A stretch of DNA of 64,000 nucleotides from Buttiauxella agrestis ATCC 33320 (GCA_024169445.1 JALKFA010000001.1:4402001-4466000), one strand, 5' to 3'; shown: positions 1-9,291, counted from the stretch's first letter. Notes: generated from the letters alone by a model not told the origin. Numbers and translations: made by a program.

Positions 1-190
1 CGCCATCGTCAATCCATGCCTGCACCATCACCGGATAGTCAGCACTGTTGGCAAGCGTAATGGACTGAGTCGCCGCTCCCTTATCAAAGACCACTCGCGT
101 GGCACTCAGGTTGACCACCGCTTGAGCGGGCAAGGCTAAACAAAGCCATAAAAACAGCAGCCTACTGCAGGCGCATAAGGATTTGGGCAT
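1..190 (-). CDS. Fimbrial periplasmic chaperone, second of the operon (partial, N-terminal 63 residues)
   Basis: Reading leftwards, an ATG at 190 opens a frame that runs off the window. It encodes a signal peptide (hydrophobic LLFLWLCLALPAQA) followed by a PapD-like N-terminal strand region containing RVVFDKGAATQSITLAN and a VMVQAWIDDG segment, the usual start of periplasmic pilus chaperones. A GGAG-type ribosome site lies just upstream inside the tip-protein gene, whose last 29 bases it overlaps, so translation is probably coupled. A second chaperone at the end of a pilin-chaperone-usher-tip operon is also seen in Salmonella Stb-type operons; here it may be dedicated to the large tip protein. 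The family is clear, but the specific partner is inferred. Confidence 0.85.
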   Translation of the reverse strand, partial: MPKSLCACSRLLFLWLCLALPAQAVVNLSATRVVFDKGAATQSITLANSADYPVMVQAWIDDG

Positions 191-1508
191 GAGCCTGATA
201 TCTCCCTGTTTCCAGTTGATCGCTTGAGAAACGTTCAAGACGCGCTTCAAATGTCTCCTGGTAACTATCCACCCCGCTCTGGGTTGCGGTTTTTACCTGA
301 GCACCACCCAGTACAGGCACCCAACCTGCGCTTGTGCCTGTTCCACCAACATCGGAGGCCAGGAAGTTCATCGGCAAACCATTGCGCAAGATTCTGACGC
401 CAACACCCCGCGCCTGGCCCGGTGCGCCGTAAGCATCATCAAGTAAGTGAGTCACCGCACTCCCGCTGGTCAGGCCATATTTTTGCGCTGCCAGCACATT
501 CGCCACCGGAGCCAGAAACCCGAGCGCGACGTTCTGCTTCTTAGTGACCACACCTGAAATGACATTCGATTCACAAGCAAACTCCAGTGAGAAAGGTGCG
601 CTGACGCTACGCCCTGCTCTGATATCCGCGGCACTGATTCTGGGTAATTGCACAAAAGGAGTGAAATGGGTGACCTGGCAGATCGCCCCTCGCCGCACGG
701 TAATCCCATTATTGTAAAGGCTAATCACCGATGGCCATTCGTGATACCAGCCAGCCCAGTTACCCCCACGATGCGCCTGCCCCACTTTGATGTTATTCGA
801 ATCCAGTCCTGGTCCGCGAAACACCACATAAGCATTCGGGTTTACCCCGACAAAAGTGTATGTCGCATTATGATTGCCACCATATCGCGTATCCGCAGTT
901 TTAATCAGTTCCACTCGAATCGGCGAAAAGTTTTTGGCTTTAATTAAAAAATTACCGTCTTTATCTTTATCAAGGTTGGTCATGGCCACCTGCTGCCAGA
1001 TATCCGTGAATACTTGACCTGTCGCTTCAAGCGTAATACGCAGCGCCACATTTCTGGCAAGCGTGAGATAAGCCCCCGGCACATCCTGTGCTTCATGCCA
1101 TCCGGCTAAGGCATCATCGCCGTTAGTGGAAAACGCCTGGTAAAGCTGGCCCGCAGTATCCGGCGTACAGCGGAAAAACACCATTTCAGGATCCCGACTA
1201 ACTTTGTTGGCATATTGGGTAAACGGGATCCCGCCACCTGCTGCGAGTATCGTTCCTGGAGGCTGGAAGATATTATTGCTGCTGACATCAATGGATTTAT
1301 TCACCCCAGTCAGCTGTCCGTTCTTAGCATCAGCTCCCCCAAGACCCCACCAGGATTCAGCTTTGCCATCACTGGCCGAACTCAGGCGATGTGAACCGAA
1401 TTGACTGTTCGCACCGGTATAAGGGTAAATGATGTATTCACATGCCGCCTGTGCCGTGGCGCTTAACATCATCAGTATGCCGAACGCGAGTTTTGTCCTG
1501 GTTTTCAC
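162..1508 (-). CDS. Large fimbrial tip protein / putative adhesin, 448 aa
   Basis: This is a secreted fimbrial subunit with a signal peptide (MKTRTKLAFGILMMLSATAQA) and, unlike the 180-residue pilins, a long N-terminal part of about 270 residues that could be the receptor-binding lectin domain. The last 170 residues look like a pilin domain and end in alternating beta residues (YQAHAQILMRLQ), as needed for donor-strand exchange. The start is GTG, chosen because AAGGAAA lies seven bases upstream and the signal peptide begins there. It follows the usher by 12 bases and overlaps the second chaperone. Its place and length suit an adhesin of the StbD/YbgO type. The ligand cannot be told from the sequence. 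Confidence 0.75.
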   Translation of the reverse strand: MKTRTKLAFGILMMLSATAQAACEYIIYPYTGANSQFGSHRLSSASDGKAESWWGLGGADAKNGQLTGVNKSIDVSSNNIFQPPGTILAAGGGIPFTQYANKVSRDPEMVFFRCTPDTAGQLYQAFSTNGDDALAGWHEAQDVPGAYLTLARNVALRITLEATGQVFTDIWQQVAMTNLDKDKDGNFLIKAKNFSPIRVELIKTADTRYGGNHNATYTFVGVNPNAYVVFRGPGLDSNNIKVGQAHRGGNWAGWYHEWPSVISLYNNGITVRRGAICQVTHFTPFVQLPRISAADIRAGRSVSAPFSLEFACESNVISGVVTKKQNVALGFLAPVANVLAAQKYGLTSGSAVTHLLDDAYGAPGQARGVGVRILRNGLPMNFLASDVGGTGTSAGWVPVLGGAQVKTATQSGVDSYQETFEARLERFSSDQLETGRYQAHAQILMRLQ

Positions 1509-1520
1509 TTTTTGGTTTCC

Positions 1521-4040
1521 TTACGCATCCGAACACTGAGCAGTAAGCGCGATCATCGCCCGCTGAGGTTGGTCATCTGTTAATCGATATTGAAAAGCGC
1601 ATCTTTCGCCAGGGCCCTCGCCCCAACGCACCGTCAACTGTCCATTCGTGGCCGGTAAACGGGCATACACCTGGTTTGCCTGCCCGACCATCCCGACAAC
1701 CTGATTGTGTTCATCAAAAACTTCCGCACCCTGGGGGAGCGAACCACGGTGCGATGTCACATCAATCAACGCGGCGGTGCCTTGTATGGTTGAGAACGAT
1801 ATCTTCACGGCGGCCCCGGCATACGGTGCAACGCGCTGCTGGTTATCCTCAAGCTCAATGTCGGCCGCCATATTACGGGTGTCTAACTGAACATTATTAA
1901 AACGATAGGGAGTTAGCGATGGCACAAGCGCGAAGCCTTGAGCGTTGATGGCTGCGCCCTGGCCATTACTGACGCGAGCCCCTTGCGCGCCCTTCGCTTC
2001 CACCAGCGCAAAGGTATCACCCAGCCACGGCCCAAGGGTTACACCACCGCGATGCACAACCGCTGCCCCCCGCATTCCACCTGACCATTGCTTATAGTTT
2101 TCTGCCTGCGAATAGCTGCCGTTGAGGGTGCCAAACGAGGTCATTTTTTGCAGCGAGGCGCTCCAGTTCTTTTGTGCCGCCTCGCCCGATGTGTTCTGGT
2201 ATCCCGCAGAGACGGCATAACTTGCGCTATCGTCTTCAGTGATGGAGCCCGCCAGTGATGCCTGATAACTCGTGCCACTATTTTTGCTATGGCTGGCGGA
2301 AAGCGAGAGATAATCCTCACGTTCACTAAACTTTAGCGGCACGGAGAAGGTCAGCGTGACAATATTTTCCGTCTGCCCGTGCCTGGCATTGTGCTCTGGC
2401 TGCCCATCTGCCCGTCGCGTGGTATCACGCCAGAATGTTTGCTGGCGGTTCGCGGCCAGGTTGTAGCTAATTTGTCGCCACTGATTGGCATAACCAAACT
2501 GAAACTGCGTATTGCGCCCACGCTCGCTGTAGTAATCGCTCACCGAAGCGGAAAGCCATATCGAGCCATAGTCGCCCAACTGCTGGTTAACGGTGGCGGT
2601 AAACTGGTTGCGCTGCGAAAGCGTATCCGAGCGCCAGACGTCACTGTATTTAGCGGCATTCCGCTCACCCAGCACATCACTGAAATCACGATATCCGGCG
2701 GTGGAATAGCGGTAGCCCGCCAGTGACACATTGGTGCCGGTGGCGTTAAATGAACGGCTCCAGGAAAGCTGGGTACGCCAGCCTGTTTGTTTGCCATCCG
2801 GGAGTTGGGCGGACGACGCCGTCACATCCGCGCCAATCGCACCAAGCTCTGATGCCCAGACTCCCCCCAGAACCGTGGAGGCGTACTCTTTCCCCAGACG
2901 AATGCCGCCGTTAGCCGTCAGGCTGTTGGCAATCCCGCGTTCAAGGGTGAAATCACCGAACCAGTTGTCATCGGTATCGTAATCACGCGCTCGCCCGATA
3001 ACCGCGTTATAGCGCCAGACGCCAGGGCGCAAAGAGAGGGGCAGAGCTGAAAACGGAACCGTAAACTGGCTGCGGCTGCCATCGGCTTCAATCACATCAA
3101 CCTGCAAATCCCCCTGCCAGGCTGTGCTGGCAAGGTCGTTAATCACAAACGGCCCTTGTGCCACATTGGTTTGGTACAACGTGCGCCCATTCTGGCTGAC
3201 TACCACACGCGCCGCACTGGCCGCGGTACCGCGAATTTCTGGTGCGTATCCCTGGCGGGACTGCGGCCACATCCGTTGGTCGGTTTCCAGTTTCACACCC
3301 GTAAACGCCATACTGCTGAACAGATTGCCGCCGGTATAACTCTGCCCCGCGCTCAGGGTACTTTGCAGCGATGCTACCGGGCGTTGTAGCCAGGTTTGTA
3401 AGTTATCCCACTGGTAACGTTTTTTATCCCCATAGCGGCTATAACTGGCTGAAGATTGCTGGCGCAGTTGCCACAATCCAAAGTTAATGCCCGCGGTCAG
3501 CCCCAGCCAGCCGTATTCGCTGTGGCTTCCACCCGCATCGCTGTAATAAAAGTTGCTGTTGTAGTTGGTAAACAGCAGACTTTCCCCCGCCTGCCATTGC
3601 TCGGGAGCGACGTAATCGTGCGGCACCTGCACCATTTCAGCCTGGGGGATAGCGATATCCAGCCGTAACAGCGCGTTATCAAATATATAGCTGGCTCCTG
3701 CAACACGTTTCGCGGGGCTTAAACAGCTTTTGCTGCCGGGTGTGGTTAATGGCAGCACACCATTTTGTTCATAAAAAGCCAGCGGTAAACAAGGCGTCAC
3801 ATCCTCGCCCTCGCTACGAAACATCACTCCTTCACGGGCGATAAAACGCCCGTTCAGCCAGATATCCACCAGATACTGGCCCGGTGCCACTGAAGCCTCG
3901 CTGTTGAAGCGTGCAAGCCCTTGCCCGTAATCGCTCCCCAACAATAAGGCATCGTCGAAGGTGTAAGTCTCAGCCTGTGAGACGAACGGCAATGCCCATC
4001 CGCCCAGCAAGCAAAGGCTCAGCCAGTGATGTTTTTCCAT
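1521..4040 (-). CDS. Fimbrial outer-membrane usher (PapC/FimD family), 839 aa
   Basis: The usher forms the outer-membrane pore that receives chaperone-subunit complexes and assembles the pilus. The protein starts with a signal peptide and a TYTFDDALLLG segment typical of the usher N-terminal domain. It has the conserved early stretch LDIAIPQAEM, the central beta-barrel and plug region with repeated aromatic strands, and C-terminal beta-sandwich domains ending in RCAFQYRL. Full-length FimD-type ushers have 830-870 residues, so it is complete. The ATG at 4040 (MEKHHWLSL) is preferred over an upstream one at 4058 because AGGGAAG precedes it at good spacing and the signal peptide begins there. 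It lies between the chaperone and the tip gene. Confidence 0.93.
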   Translation of the reverse strand: MEKHHWLSLCLLGGWALPFVSQAETYTFDDALLLGSDYGQGLARFNSEASVAPGQYLVDIWLNGRFIAREGVMFRSEGEDVTPCLPLAFYEQNGVLPLTTPGSKSCLSPAKRVAGASYIFDNALLRLDIAIPQAEMVQVPHDYVAPEQWQAGESLLFTNYNSNFYYSDAGGSHSEYGWLGLTAGINFGLWQLRQQSSASYSRYGDKKRYQWDNLQTWLQRPVASLQSTLSAGQSYTGGNLFSSMAFTGVKLETDQRMWPQSRQGYAPEIRGTAASAARVVVSQNGRTLYQTNVAQGPFVINDLASTAWQGDLQVDVIEADGSRSQFTVPFSALPLSLRPGVWRYNAVIGRARDYDTDDNWFGDFTLERGIANSLTANGGIRLGKEYASTVLGGVWASELGAIGADVTASSAQLPDGKQTGWRTQLSWSRSFNATGTNVSLAGYRYSTAGYRDFSDVLGERNAAKYSDVWRSDTLSQRNQFTATVNQQLGDYGSIWLSASVSDYYSERGRNTQFQFGYANQWRQISYNLAANRQQTFWRDTTRRADGQPEHNARHGQTENIVTLTFSVPLKFSEREDYLSLSASHSKNSGTSYQASLAGSITEDDSASYAVSAGYQNTSGEAAQKNWSASLQKMTSFGTLNGSYSQAENYKQWSGGMRGAAVVHRGGVTLGPWLGDTFALVEAKGAQGARVSNGQGAAINAQGFALVPSLTPYRFNNVQLDTRNMAADIELEDNQQRVAPYAGAAVKISFSTIQGTAALIDVTSHRGSLPQGAEVFDEHNQVVGMVGQANQVYARLPATNGQLTVRWGEGPGERCAFQYRLTDDQPQRAMIALTAQCSDA

Positions 4041-4063
4041 AATTTTGCTTCCCTGCAAAGCCG

Positions 4064-4768
4064 CTAATGCTTCAGTGGAAGTGTTCCGCTCAGATAAGCG
4101 CCCTGGTCGTTAATCCATGTCATCTTCACGCTGTCGCCCGAAGGTGTGCTAGCTAAGGGCCAGGATTTTGTCGCCCCTGGAGCAATCATCTCGCCACTCA
4201 ACCTCACGGGTTTATTGGCAACCGTCACCACCACATGGGCAATCGATGCGAAATAGCCGCTGTTGTTGGTGAGGCTCAGTTGGTGGCCTGAAACCGAAGC
4301 GATAGTCGTTTTGTCCAGGGTGTCCGGCGAGCCCTGTAATCCAGCAGGACGCCAGAACACTTTCATACGACTGCGCAGCATCACGATCATCTGATTGGAT
4401 GCTTCACTCCCTTTAGCCACCGGCGGGATTTGCAAGGTATTGAGCCAAAACACTGACTCTTTATCTTGTGGCAAATCCGCGCCGGTAAACTGCAGGCGCA
4501 GGGTTTGGCCACTGTGCGCGGCCATGCGAAACATAGGAGGAGTCAGCACAAAGGGTGCACGCGCAGTTTGTGGTGTTGACTGCGTATCGCCGCTATCCAG
4601 CCAGGCCTGCATGACATTCGGAAAGTCATCCCGGTTAGTTAACTGCACGCTCACTTGCTTTGCATCTGCTGGATACACCACACGATTTCCGGTCATCACC
4701 ACACTTGCCTGGCTGCTTAAACAGGCACCCAGCAGGGCAAATGTCAGCAAACTTCTCCCTAAACTCAT
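4064..4768 (-). CDS. Fimbrial periplasmic chaperone (PapD family), 234 aa
   Basis: A periplasmic chaperone that caps and folds pilin subunits by donor-strand complementation. It has a signal peptide (MSLGRSLLTFALLGACLSSQA), the NRVVYPADAKQVSVQLTN strand typical of domain 1, the conserved block ESVFWLNTLQIPP, and a second immunoglobulin-like domain ending near YLSGTLPLKH. Its length fits the family (220-250 residues). An AGGGAATG ribosome site precedes the ATG. It follows the pilin by 25 bases and precedes the usher, the standard order of these operons. It is distinct from the second chaperone at the window's left edge. Confidence 0.93.
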   Translation of the reverse strand: MSLGRSLLTFALLGACLSSQASVVMTGNRVVYPADAKQVSVQLTNRDDFPNVMQAWLDSGDTQSTPQTARAPFVLTPPMFRMAAHSGQTLRLQFTGADLPQDKESVFWLNTLQIPPVAKGSEASNQMIVMLRSRMKVFWRPAGLQGSPDTLDKTTIASVSGHQLSLTNNSGYFASIAHVVVTVANKPVRLSGEMIAPGATKSWPLASTPSGDSVKMTWINDQGAYLSGTLPLKH

Positions 4769-4793
4769 ATTTCATTCCCTACGCCGTGCACGA

Positions 4794-5330
4794 TTAAAGA
4801 TAAGAAATTGCGTACTGCACCGCAGCGACAACATCACCCGAGGTCGCATTACCGGTTGATGAGAAATACCGCACGGCGTAGTCGTGTTCACCGGCTTGTT
4901 CCCCTGCCGGGATAGAGATCCCGGCAACAGCCATTGGATTACTCAGGTCGATAACCGTGCTGCCTGTAGAATCAGTGAGTAATTGCAGCTCAACGTTTTT
5001 AGCCGAACCGCTGCTGGCAAGGTTCCCGCTGCTGGTAACGTTGGTGCCAATAAACAAGGTTTTGATCTCTAAATTCGAGCTGTCTACGCTGCATCCGCTG
5101 ACACCCATGGTGAACGTGGTCAGCCCTGCCGAAGATGCTGGGTCCTTAAGATCACTTTTAGAGATGGTGGGTAACAGTACGACAGGGTGAGCAGATGAAC
5201 CGTTAACGGTCACCGAACAGGTTTGCTCAGTGATTTCACCTTTAAAGGTGATGGTATTTGTTGAATCCGCTAAAGCCGCGCCGCTTAATAAGGCTGCCGT
5301 GCCGAATACTACAGGTAATAAAGCTTTCAT
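4794..5330 (-). CDS. Major fimbrial subunit (FimA-like pilin), 178 aa
   Basis: The first gene of the left fimbrial operon encodes a typical pilin. It has a signal peptide ending at ALA, an early TITFKGEITEQTCSVTVNG segment whose cysteine pairs with the one in GVSGCS, and a C-terminal beta strand AVQYAISYL for polymerisation. An AAGGAT ribosome site stands before the ATG. Being first, and followed directly by chaperone and usher, it is likely the major shaft subunit. The sequence style (ITFKGEITEQTCSV, VVLLPTISKS) recalls the StbA/YbgD group rather than type 1 FimA, so this operon is not a copy of the second one at 23413-28930. Confidence 0.9.
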   Translation of the reverse strand: MKALLPVVFGTAALLSGAALADSTNTITFKGEITEQTCSVTVNGSSAHPVVLLPTISKSDLKDPASSAGLTTFTMGVSGCSVDSSNLEIKTLFIGTNVTSSGNLASSGSAKNVELQLLTDSTGSTVIDLSNPMAVAGISIPAGEQAGEHDYAVRYFSSTGNATSGDVVAAVQYAISYL

Positions 5331-5494
5331 CTTGTTATCCTTGTTGTGTTGCTTTTGTCCTTATCGTGCAGTGCGGAATCCCAGAGCAAATAAGCCTGTT
5401 ACTGATAAATAAACAGATAAGGTTAAGCAGTTGAGAGTGAGATATATCACCTTAAGCAGAAACATTGCATAAGGTATGGGCATATTATTGCTTC

Positions 5495-5569
5495 CTAGGA
5501 AAATTCCTAGATTTGTTTTCTGAATAATCTTTGGCGCCTTTATTATATAAGAAAAACATCTTATATAAG
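5495..5569. promoter_or_regulatory. Symmetry-rich upstream region of the left fimbrial operon
   Basis: The stretch 5343-5660 holds no credible gene and is AT-rich. It has a perfect inverted repeat CTAGGAA-AA-TTCCTAG (5495-5510) and two direct copies of TTATATAAG (5543-5551 and 5561-5569) whose starts are 18 bases apart. They lie 165-240 bases upstream of the pilin start, where a promoter and regulator sites would be expected. A role as operators is inference; no regulator gene adjoins. Confidence 0.4.
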
Positions 5570-5661
5570 AGCGCATGAACTCATAAAATTCATGCAGTTA
5601 TGACCATAATCAAGAGGTAAATCCGAAAGGTTAATGGCGCAGAATTATTAATCTTAACAAT

Positions 5662-5697
5662 AAAAAACGCGCCAAGGGGGGGGTAACTTGACGCGCG
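5662..5697 (-). terminator. Rho-independent terminator of the ABC importer operon
   Basis: Read on the minus strand, an imperfect stem (GCGTCAAG pairing with CTTGGCGC) with a C-rich loop is followed by TTTTTTATT. It lies 23 bases past the stop codon of the last ABC ATPase gene. The loop holds a run of eight identical bases (G on the plus strand). Confidence 0.75.
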
Positions 5698-5719
5698 GTA
5701 TTATGGAAGCCAGTATTAA

Positions 5720-6502
5720 TTAAAACTGAGCTACCTGACTTGCCATTTCACGGCTATATTGACGACTGGCATTCACCAGCATTTGGGTATAAGGATTTTG
5801 CGCCGCACCGCTAATTAAATTATCGGTGCTGAGTGATTCAAGAATCTTCCCGTGCTGCATTACGCCAACGCGATGACATAAATGCGCAATGACGCCTAAA
5901 TCGTGCGTGACCATTAAATAGGTGAGTTTCGATTCCTGCTGCAAATCCGCCAGTAAATTGAGAATTTCCGCCTGCACTGAAACATCCAGCGCGGATGTCG
6001 GCTCATCGAGCAATAATACCTGCGGCTCCAGTATTAACGCGCGCGCAATCGCCACACGCTGGCGCTGGCCACCGGAAAGCTGATGCGGATATCGGCTGCG
6101 AAACGCGCGGTTCAGCCCGACTTTATCGAGCATCATATTGATGCGGCGGTCACGGTCGGTGAAACCCTGAATTTGCAGCGGTTCTTCCAGAATATCGCCG
6201 ATGGTATGGCGCGGATGGAGCGACCCGTAGGGGTCCTGAAAGACCATCTGCACCATGCGGCAACGCTCGCGGCTGATTTTGTGTTCCAGTTCCGTATCGT
6301 CAATCACCAGTTTGCCCTGCCAGTGGGTGAACAATCCCGCCAGACATTTCAGCACCGTGGTTTTCCCGGAACCCGACTCCCCGACCAGGCCAAAAATCTC
6401 ACCGTGCCCGACGTTAAAATTCACGTCAAACAGCACCTGGTTGGTTTTCGCCCCTTCGCCAAAGGTTAAATTGAGCTGGCTGACTTCAATCATAGATGAC
6501 AT
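5720..6502 (-). CDS. Dpp/Opp-type ABC importer ATPase (second, DppF-like), 260 aa
   Basis: A cytoplasmic ATPase of a dipeptide/oligopeptide-type importer. It shows Walker A GESGSGKT, the ABC signature LSGGQRQRVAIARAL, Walker B VLLLDEPTSALDVS and the switch histidine in MVTHDLG. The last gene of a six-gene minus-strand operon, it pairs with the ATPase encoded just upstream (11-base gap). The start at 6502 (MSSMIEVSQ) is chosen because AAAGGAG lies at ideal spacing; a longer frame from 6529 would overlap the upstream gene and has no better site. At 260 residues it is shorter than E. coli DppF and lacks most of the usual C-terminal oligopeptide extension. The substrate is unknown. Confidence 0.9.
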   Translation of the reverse strand: MSSMIEVSQLNLTFGEGAKTNQVLFDVNFNVGHGEIFGLVGESGSGKTTVLKCLAGLFTHWQGKLVIDDTELEHKISRERCRMVQMVFQDPYGSLHPRHTIGDILEEPLQIQGFTDRDRRINMMLDKVGLNRAFRSRYPHQLSGGQRQRVAIARALILEPQVLLLDEPTSALDVSVQAEILNLLADLQQESKLTYLMVTHDLGVIAHLCHRVGVMQHGKILESLSTDNLISGAAQNPYTQMLVNASRQYSREMASQVAQF

Positions 6503-6513
6503 GCGTTGCTCCT

Positions 6514-7389
6514 TTATTCGGTTAGCCAACCGATCTCACGTTGCAGGACCGGCAGATGCGCACGCCGTTTGTCCATATCCGGCAAAGCGCTGATAAGCCC
6601 CTGCGTGTAAGGGTGCTGCGCGTTATCCAAATCTTTTGCCGCGATAGATTCCACCACCCGCCCGGCATACATCACCAGCACGCGGTCGCAGAAACTGCGC
6701 ACCAGGTTGATGTCGTGGCTGATGAAAATCAGCCCCAGCCCGCGCGACTGTACTAAATCGTCGAGCAGCGCCAGCACCTGCAGGCGCACCGAAACATCAA
6801 GTGCTGAAGTCGGTTCATCAGCAATCACCATTTCAGGATCAGTGATAAGCATCATGGCAATCATGATGCGCTGCCCCTGCCCGCCAGAAACTTCATGCGG
6901 ATACAGGTTATAAACGCGCTCCGGCTGGCGAATGCGCACCACTTCCAGCATCTCCAGCACTTTCTGCTTCGCCTCTTTATGGCCGACGCGGTGGTGCGTC
7001 AGCCAGGCTTCAGCGATTTGATCCCCGACGCACATCACCGGGTTCAGGGAGTATTTCGGGTCCTGCATGATCATGGAAATACGTTTGCCGCGCACGTCGC
7101 GCATTTGCGCATCAGTGGCACGCAGCAGATCAACATCGCCAAATTGCATACGATCGGCGGTGATCTGCGCTTTTTTAGGGTGAAGCTGCAATAGCGCGCG
7201 CCCCACGGTGGATTTTCCGGAACCTGACTCGCCGACAATTGCCAGCTTTTCACGCCCCAACTGGAATGAAACGCCACGCACCGCGTGGGTTTGCTGGCGG
7301 CCATTAAAAAATGTCACGTTCAGGTCGCGCACATCAAGCAGTTGCGGCGCGTTATTCGCTGCGAGGATCGAGGATGTCACGTAGGCCAT
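6514..7389 (-). CDS. Dpp/Opp-type ABC importer ATPase (first, DppD-like), 291 aa
   Basis: The partner ATPase of the importer, with Walker A GESGSGKST, signature VSGGQGQRIMIAMML, Walker B MVIADEPTSALDVS and an ISHDINL switch. It ends with the oligopeptide-transporter tail (AQHPYTQGLISALPDM). Its 5' end overlaps the upstream permease gene by 38 bases. The ATG at 7389 has GGGAG almost touching it, so a GTG at 7380 inside the same frame, at better spacing from the same site, may be the true start. The tail and the pairing of two ATPases are typical of Dpp, Opp, Nik and similar importers. It must act with the two permeases and the binding protein of the same operon. Confidence 0.9.
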   Translation of the reverse strand: MAYVTSSILAANNAPQLLDVRDLNVTFFNGRQQTHAVRGVSFQLGREKLAIVGESGSGKSTVGRALLQLHPKKAQITADRMQFGDVDLLRATDAQMRDVRGKRISMIMQDPKYSLNPVMCVGDQIAEAWLTHHRVGHKEAKQKVLEMLEVVRIRQPERVYNLYPHEVSGGQGQRIMIAMMLITDPEMVIADEPTSALDVSVRLQVLALLDDLVQSRGLGLIFISHDINLVRSFCDRVLVMYAGRVVESIAAKDLDNAQHPYTQGLISALPDMDKRRAHLPVLQREIGWLTE

Positions 7390-8257
7390 CTCCCAAGAAG
7401 TTGAATGCCAGACTGTTGATTAAAATCGCCAGCCCCGGAATCGTGACTACCCACCAGCACTCCATCATATAAGTGCGACCGCTGGAGATCATCGCGCCCC
7501 ACTCCGGCTCTGGTGGCTGTGCGCCAAGACCTAAAAATCCCAGGCCTGCGGCAGTCAGAATAATGCCCGCCATATTCATGGTGATGCGGATAATCACCGA
7601 TGGCATGCACAGCGGCACAATATGGCGCCACAGCACCCGCGCGGGCGAAGCCCCTTGCAGGCGGACGGCTGAGATAAAATCGGCCTGCCGTAACGAGAGG
7701 GTTTCCGCACGCGCCAGGCGGGCAATCGGCGGCCACGCGGTCAGCGTAATCGCGATCACCACATGCTCAAGGCCTGGACCAAGTGCTGCCACAAACGCCA
7801 GCGCCAGCACCAGGCTTGGGAACGAGATGAAAATATCGGTAATGCGCATCAGCACCATATCGACTTTGCCGCCGAAATAACCGGCGGTCACACCGAGCAG
7901 TAATCCCAGCGGGCCAACGGTGACTGACACCAGCAGCACGATGTAGAGCGTAATGCGCGAGCCATAAACCAGGCGGCTGAAGATATCGCGACCAAATTCG
8001 TCGGTGCCAAACCAGTGCGTGGCGTTGGGTGCCGTCAGCGCACGATTAAGATCCTGTACCAACGGGTTAAACGGCGCTATCCATGGCGCGAAAATCGCCA
8101 CCATCAGCAGCAGGAAGACAATCCCCCCGCCAATAGCGGTGAGCGGGTTACGCGCCATTTTTCCGATAAACCCCACCGCCCGCAGACCCGCGCGTTTGAC
8201 GCGTAGCGAGCGCTCGTCAGCGGCAGTGAGTTGAGGCGTTCCAAAGGAGACCGTCAT
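7352..8257 (-). CDS. Dpp/Opp-type ABC importer permease (DppC-like), 301 aa
   Basis: An inner-membrane permease of the BPD_transp_1 fold. The N-terminal helix IGGGIVFLLLMVAIFAP is followed by the hallmark HWFGTDEFGRDIFSRLVYGSR of DppC/OppC proteins, several more membrane segments, and the EAA-like loop ALLVRGA-type region (DFISAVRLQGASPARVLWRHIVP) that contacts the ATPases. It overlaps the preceding permease gene by four bases (ATGA) and the next ATPase gene by 38 bases, so the proteins are translationally coupled. The length is normal for DppC. Confidence 0.92.
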   Translation of the reverse strand: MTVSFGTPQLTAADERSLRVKRAGLRAVGFIGKMARNPLTAIGGGIVFLLLMVAIFAPWIAPFNPLVQDLNRALTAPNATHWFGTDEFGRDIFSRLVYGSRITLYIVLLVSVTVGPLGLLLGVTAGYFGGKVDMVLMRITDIFISFPSLVLALAFVAALGPGLEHVVIAITLTAWPPIARLARAETLSLRQADFISAVRLQGASPARVLWRHIVPLCMPSVIIRITMNMAGIILTAAGLGFLGLGAQPPEPEWGAMISSGRTYMMECWWVVTIPGLAILINSLAFNFLGDGLRDILDPRSE

Positions 8258-9291
8258 GATTTTGTCCTCGGATCAAAGAGTTGGTAGAGCATGTCGGACA
8301 GTAGATTGAGCAACACGAAGATCACCCCGACCACCAGCACGCAGCCCATCACCGCATTCATGTCGCCGAGCAGCAAACTGCCCGTTAAATAGGAACCAAA
8401 ACCCGGCCACGAGAACACGGTTTCAATTAATACCGCACCTTCGAGCAACGAGCCGTACGCCAGCGCGACCACCGTCAGGAGCTGCACCAGAATGTTACGG
8501 AACGCGTGGTTCCAGATAACCTGGCGTTCGGTCAACCCTTTCACCCGCGCGGTAATAATGAATTCCTGCGACAGCTGCGCCAGCATAAAGCTGCGCGTCA
8601 TACGGCTGATGTAGGCCATTGAGTGGAAACCGAGCAGCGAGGCTGGAAGAATCAGGTGATTGAGCGCGTTGAAAAACACCGCGCTGTTTCCGGCAAGTAC
8701 CGCATCCACCAGCAACAACCCGGTGCGGCGCGGCACAATGCCATCCAGCCCTAAATCAATGCGCCCTGCGCCACCCACCCAACCCAGCCAGGCGTAAAAC
8801 AGCAGCAGCCCCATCATCCCGACCCAGAAAATTGGCGTCGAATATCCGGCGAGGCTGATAATACGCACCGCGTAATCGACCACGCTGTTGCGACGCGCCG
8901 CCGCCCACACCCCAAGCGGGATCCCCAGGCCTGCGCCGACGATAATCGCCACCGTCGCCAGCTCAAGCGTTGCTGGGAAGACACGCAGAATGTCGTCCAC
9001 TACCGGTTTCCCGGTCAGCAGCGCGTTGCCTAAATCGCCATGCAACAGCCCGCCGAGATAAATCCAGAACTGGGTAGCCAGCGATTGATCAAAACCTAGT
9101 TGGTGATAAACCTGCTGATAGGTGCTTTGGTCGGCATCCGGGCCAACAATCGCCAGCACCGGGTCAATGGGCATCACGCGGCCAATAAAGAAAGTCAGCA
9201 GCAGCAACCCAAACAGGGTGACCAGCACCTGGCTCAGACGCTTTGAGAAACGCCGGGCGCGACCACCCGGTGCCAGCAGAATCATGCTCAT
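8254..9291 (-). CDS. Dpp/Opp-type ABC importer permease (DppB-like), 345 aa
   Basis: The other inner-membrane permease. It has an N-terminal membrane helix (LSQVLVTLFGLLLLTFFIGR), the DppB-type segment PVLAIVGPDADQSTYQQ, about six membrane spans, and an EAA loop (EFIITARVKGLTERQVIWNH) for ATPase docking. It ends with QLFDPRTKS, similar to the DxR end of DppB/OppB proteins. It overlaps the binding-protein gene and the next permease gene by four bases each, which keeps the membrane subunits in step. Family assignment is firm; the substrate is not. Confidence 0.92.
   Translation of the reverse strand: MSMILLAPGGRARRFSKRLSQVLVTLFGLLLLTFFIGRVMPIDPVLAIVGPDADQSTYQQVYHQLGFDQSLATQFWIYLGGLLHGDLGNALLTGKPVVDDILRVFPATLELATVAIIVGAGLGIPLGVWAAARRNSVVDYAVRIISLAGYSTPIFWVGMMGLLLFYAWLGWVGGAGRIDLGLDGIVPRRTGLLLVDAVLAGNSAVFFNALNHLILPASLLGFHSMAYISRMTRSFMLAQLSQEFIITARVKGLTERQVIWNHAFRNILVQLLTVVALAYGSLLEGAVLIETVFSWPGFGSYLTGSLLLGDMNAVMGCVLVVGVIFVLLNLLSDMLYQLFDPRTKS

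Noticed and set aside
5361-5576. 71-codon hydrophobic frame upstream of the left pilin
   Set aside because: No ribosome site, overlaps the promoter region with symmetric motifs, and composition fits random AT-rich DNA.
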